A stretch of DNA of 64,000 bases from Bimastos eiseni (lineage: Eukaryota > Annelida > Clitellata > Crassiclitellata > Lumbricidae), in assembly GCA_959347315.1 (NCBI GenBank), contig OY365817.1:28856894-28920893 (forward strand), given 5' to 3'. Position numbers and translations under genes: made by a program. Below are positions 62,101 through 64,000 of this stretch, in pieces. Within the stretch, counting starts at the first letter, position 1. The number at the start of each line of letters is the position of its first letter. The notes under the pieces were generated by a model. It was not told the DNA's origin. It did no database searches and saw only the letters and a list, made by a program, of their open reading frames with translations.

Positions 62101-62269
62101 GCCTACAACTGCTCCCACCCTCTCCTTCAAGTAATAATTTAGAGCCAAGTAAATTAGCGTGGAATGTCAGTGACGTAATTCCTCATACCTTGAGGATTAC
62201 AACGTGCGCTATTTTTAGTACTTCAAAGGATGACGTCATTTCTGAGGGACAATCCTTAAGACACGAATA

Positions 62270-62370
62270 GTAATCATAATCGTAATCTTAAAGCCAGCAA
62301 CTTCTAAAGCGCCACTCGAGGGCCAAGCGCAGGGCATCAGTTGATTCACTAGCGCTGCACTTAGTTAGAG
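62270..62370 (-). repeat. Family B (LINE 3' tail) copy
   Basis: GCGCCACTCGAGGGCCAAGC, GGGCATCAGTTGATTCAC, TAGCGCTGCAC; preceded by the ATAGTAATCATAATCGTAAT tail also seen at 12.4 kb. Confidence 0.7.
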
Positions 62371-62429
62371 GTGTTTCAAAGGACAGTAAGCGATGATGGT
62401 CCGTGGTTTTCGTTCACATGATGGTTTAT

Positions 62430-62565
62430 GGATGGATCCAGAGTTTAACGACAGCTTATGACAATAGTGGCCGTTGCCGTCGACAGAAATTGGCTTGTCA
62501 TATTACAACACTTTAAAATGATGGTTAATGGATGCATCCAGAGTTTAACGACCGCCTTGGCAAAT
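62430..62565 (+). repeat. Dispersed repeat, family D
   Basis: GAGTTTAACGACAGCTTATG, GCCGTTGCCGTCGACAGAAA, then CATATTACAACACTTTAAAATG; a second GAGTTTAACGAC start lies at 62540. Confidence 0.75.
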
Positions 62566-62639
62566 GGCAGTACTTACGGCTTTGTCTTTTTAAATGACCG
62601 TTTAAATGGCAGATCATGCAGACAAAGCAATCTATACTG

Positions 62640-63300
62640 ATTAAAGAAAGGTGTGCATGAATGACGTGTGGAGATCACATCAAATAAATGAAATGCATTA
62701 AAAGTGGTGAAGTTAATTGTTTGATCCATAAATAAATTTTTGGTGTATGCATTATTAATTCACAAATGATTGTAATCATCACTCGTGCACAAATTAATGA
62801 TTTTATCCAGTGTTCATTCATCATTCATGATTTGAATAGTTATTCATGCATCAGTCATTATCGTGATTTTATTCTTTATTTAAGCAGGCATGCCCAATTC
62901 ATTATTTGTGATCTTATTCATTTTTTATGCCTCACCAATTCTGCAGAATTCATTCAGAATTCGTAAAAATTCATTATTCGTTATTCTACTCTTTATTATT
63001 TAAACAAAATTATGTTCATTATTATTATTTCACTCTTTTTAAAAAAAATGTTTGACTTGCAATTTGCTCACTGTTAGACATAGTTTAATCGTTTACTAAG
63101 AAAAAACTCGTTATTTGATGAATTTCCAAGATGGTCGCTATGTAAGTTTCTATTGCATAATGTAGAGTATAATCATATAAGAAATTAAGTTCATTTTACA
63201 TCGAAACAAAAAACAAATCAATTATGATTTAGGATTATTTGTAAATTATGCAATATTATTTGTAGTTGACGCACAGACCATGACTGACTATCGTATCGTA
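62640..63300. other. AT-rich DNA with degenerate ATTCATGATTTT repeats
   Basis: Words such as ATTCATCATTCATGATTT and TTATTCATGC recur through 62750-63000. No gene. Confidence 0.5.
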
Positions 63301-63560
63301 AAATAAATTTAAATTATTATATTCTTAAAGCTACACATATATAACTATACCTTAGATTAATGAATTAATTATTATATCGCATTTTATAATGTGAATAATT
63401 AGGCCTACACTGTAAAGTAAAGAATAAATTATTATATTAGTAAAATTAAATATAAATTATTATATTCTAAAGTAAAATATAAATTAATACATTTGTAAAA
63501 GAAATGTAAATTGTAATATTGGTAAATGAAAATAAAAATTATTATATCGAAAAGTATAAA
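63300..63560. repeat. Degenerate AT-rich tandem repeat, about 35-bp unit
   Basis: TAAAATATAAATTATTATAT-type units recur about seven times with drift. Confidence 0.7.
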
Positions 63561-63704
63561 TTTTATTTTTGCAAAATAACATTTAAATAATCACACTGTA
63601 AATTTATACGCTGAACATATTATCATCGTAAAGAGCCGCGCAAACAATTTCAGCGTAAACTATAAGATCATGAAAACGCCGTGGCTGGAATTCAACGTGG
63701 TTGA

Positions 63705-63802
63705 TGCAGTTTAACGACAATGTGTAATGACAAAGATGATTAAAGTTGCCCTCCTCCTTCATCCAGGCTTGGGACTGGCACTGTCAGGGTGCAAACAGTG
63801 GA
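63705..63802 (-). repeat. Family A repeat
   Basis: GTTTAACGACAATGTGTAATG, GCCCTCCTCCTTCATCCAGG, TTGGGACTGGCACTGTCAGG, full length. Confidence 0.85.
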
Positions 63803-64000
63803 AGAGTTGGATTTCAACATCATTGGCTAGGTCAATTCATGTGGCTCATTTAAGCGGTCCATAAAACGGGCGCCATATAACTACATCTGCCGCCAGGATA
63901 GCGTTTTTTATGACTCACTACGTAAAACATAGCGCGGCCTCTAATGGCGTCGTCGTCTTTTCAATGCCTGGTCCGACCATACCCCGCAGTGCCCTACCCA

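Overview
This is eukaryotic nuclear DNA: sparse coding sequence, GT-AG introns, dense microsatellites and many decayed transposons. One gene can be read with confidence, a GATA4/5/6-class zinc-finger transcription factor on the minus strand (35069-52579, five coding exons). The setting suggests a marine invertebrate. Short repeats whose tails read GCGCTATATAAAT, the recurrent palindrome TAGGCCTA and the GATA4/5/6 class fit an echinoderm or other invertebrate deuterostome. That assignment is inference; the finger sequences are too divergent to name a genus.

Layout. 0-8 kb: three isolated exon-like segments (a signal-peptide exon at 2.0 kb minus, a SNF2-helicase-like exon at 4.3 kb plus, a coiled-coil exon at 6.0 kb plus), a 191-bp hAT MITE and a Helitron-like 3' end. 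8-17 kb: a 34-bp satellite, hAT remnants, a non-LTR retrotransposon 3' end, and a region of repeated exon-like modules interrupted by two CGAA-rich arrays inside a 1-1.5 kb head-to-tail duplication. 18.0-20.2 kb: a 2.2-kb foldback (inverted-repeat) element whose arms encode a similar peptide. 20.9-24.1 kb: a 3.2-kb satellite of 20-bp units. 24.9-26.2 kb: a hAT element with a perfect 8-bp target-site duplication, holding a second element with 32-bp inverted repeats and a truncated Merlin/ISXO2-type transposase. 26-34.5 kb: short repeats, a retrotransposon remnant, a hAT transposase pseudogene and AT-rich DNA. 35-52.6 kb: the GATA gene, introns full of microsatellites and one short interspersed family. 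52.7-64 kb: upstream intergenic DNA with LINE tails, microsatellites, a GC-rich candidate promoter region (about 60.4-61.8 kb) and AT-rich repeats.

The GATA gene has conceptual splices that all keep phase: 943 codons, a 565-residue N-terminal exon, an N-finger and a C-finger (both CX2CX17CX2C), the basic tail and a 203-residue C-terminal exon. It differs from the textbook family by about 36 extra Ser-rich residues between the fingers. No operon-like or pathway grouping exists in the window. Nothing here is a clear new biological system; the best leads are the modified GATA factor, the foldback element, the nested hAT/Merlin pair and the reiterated exon-like modules.
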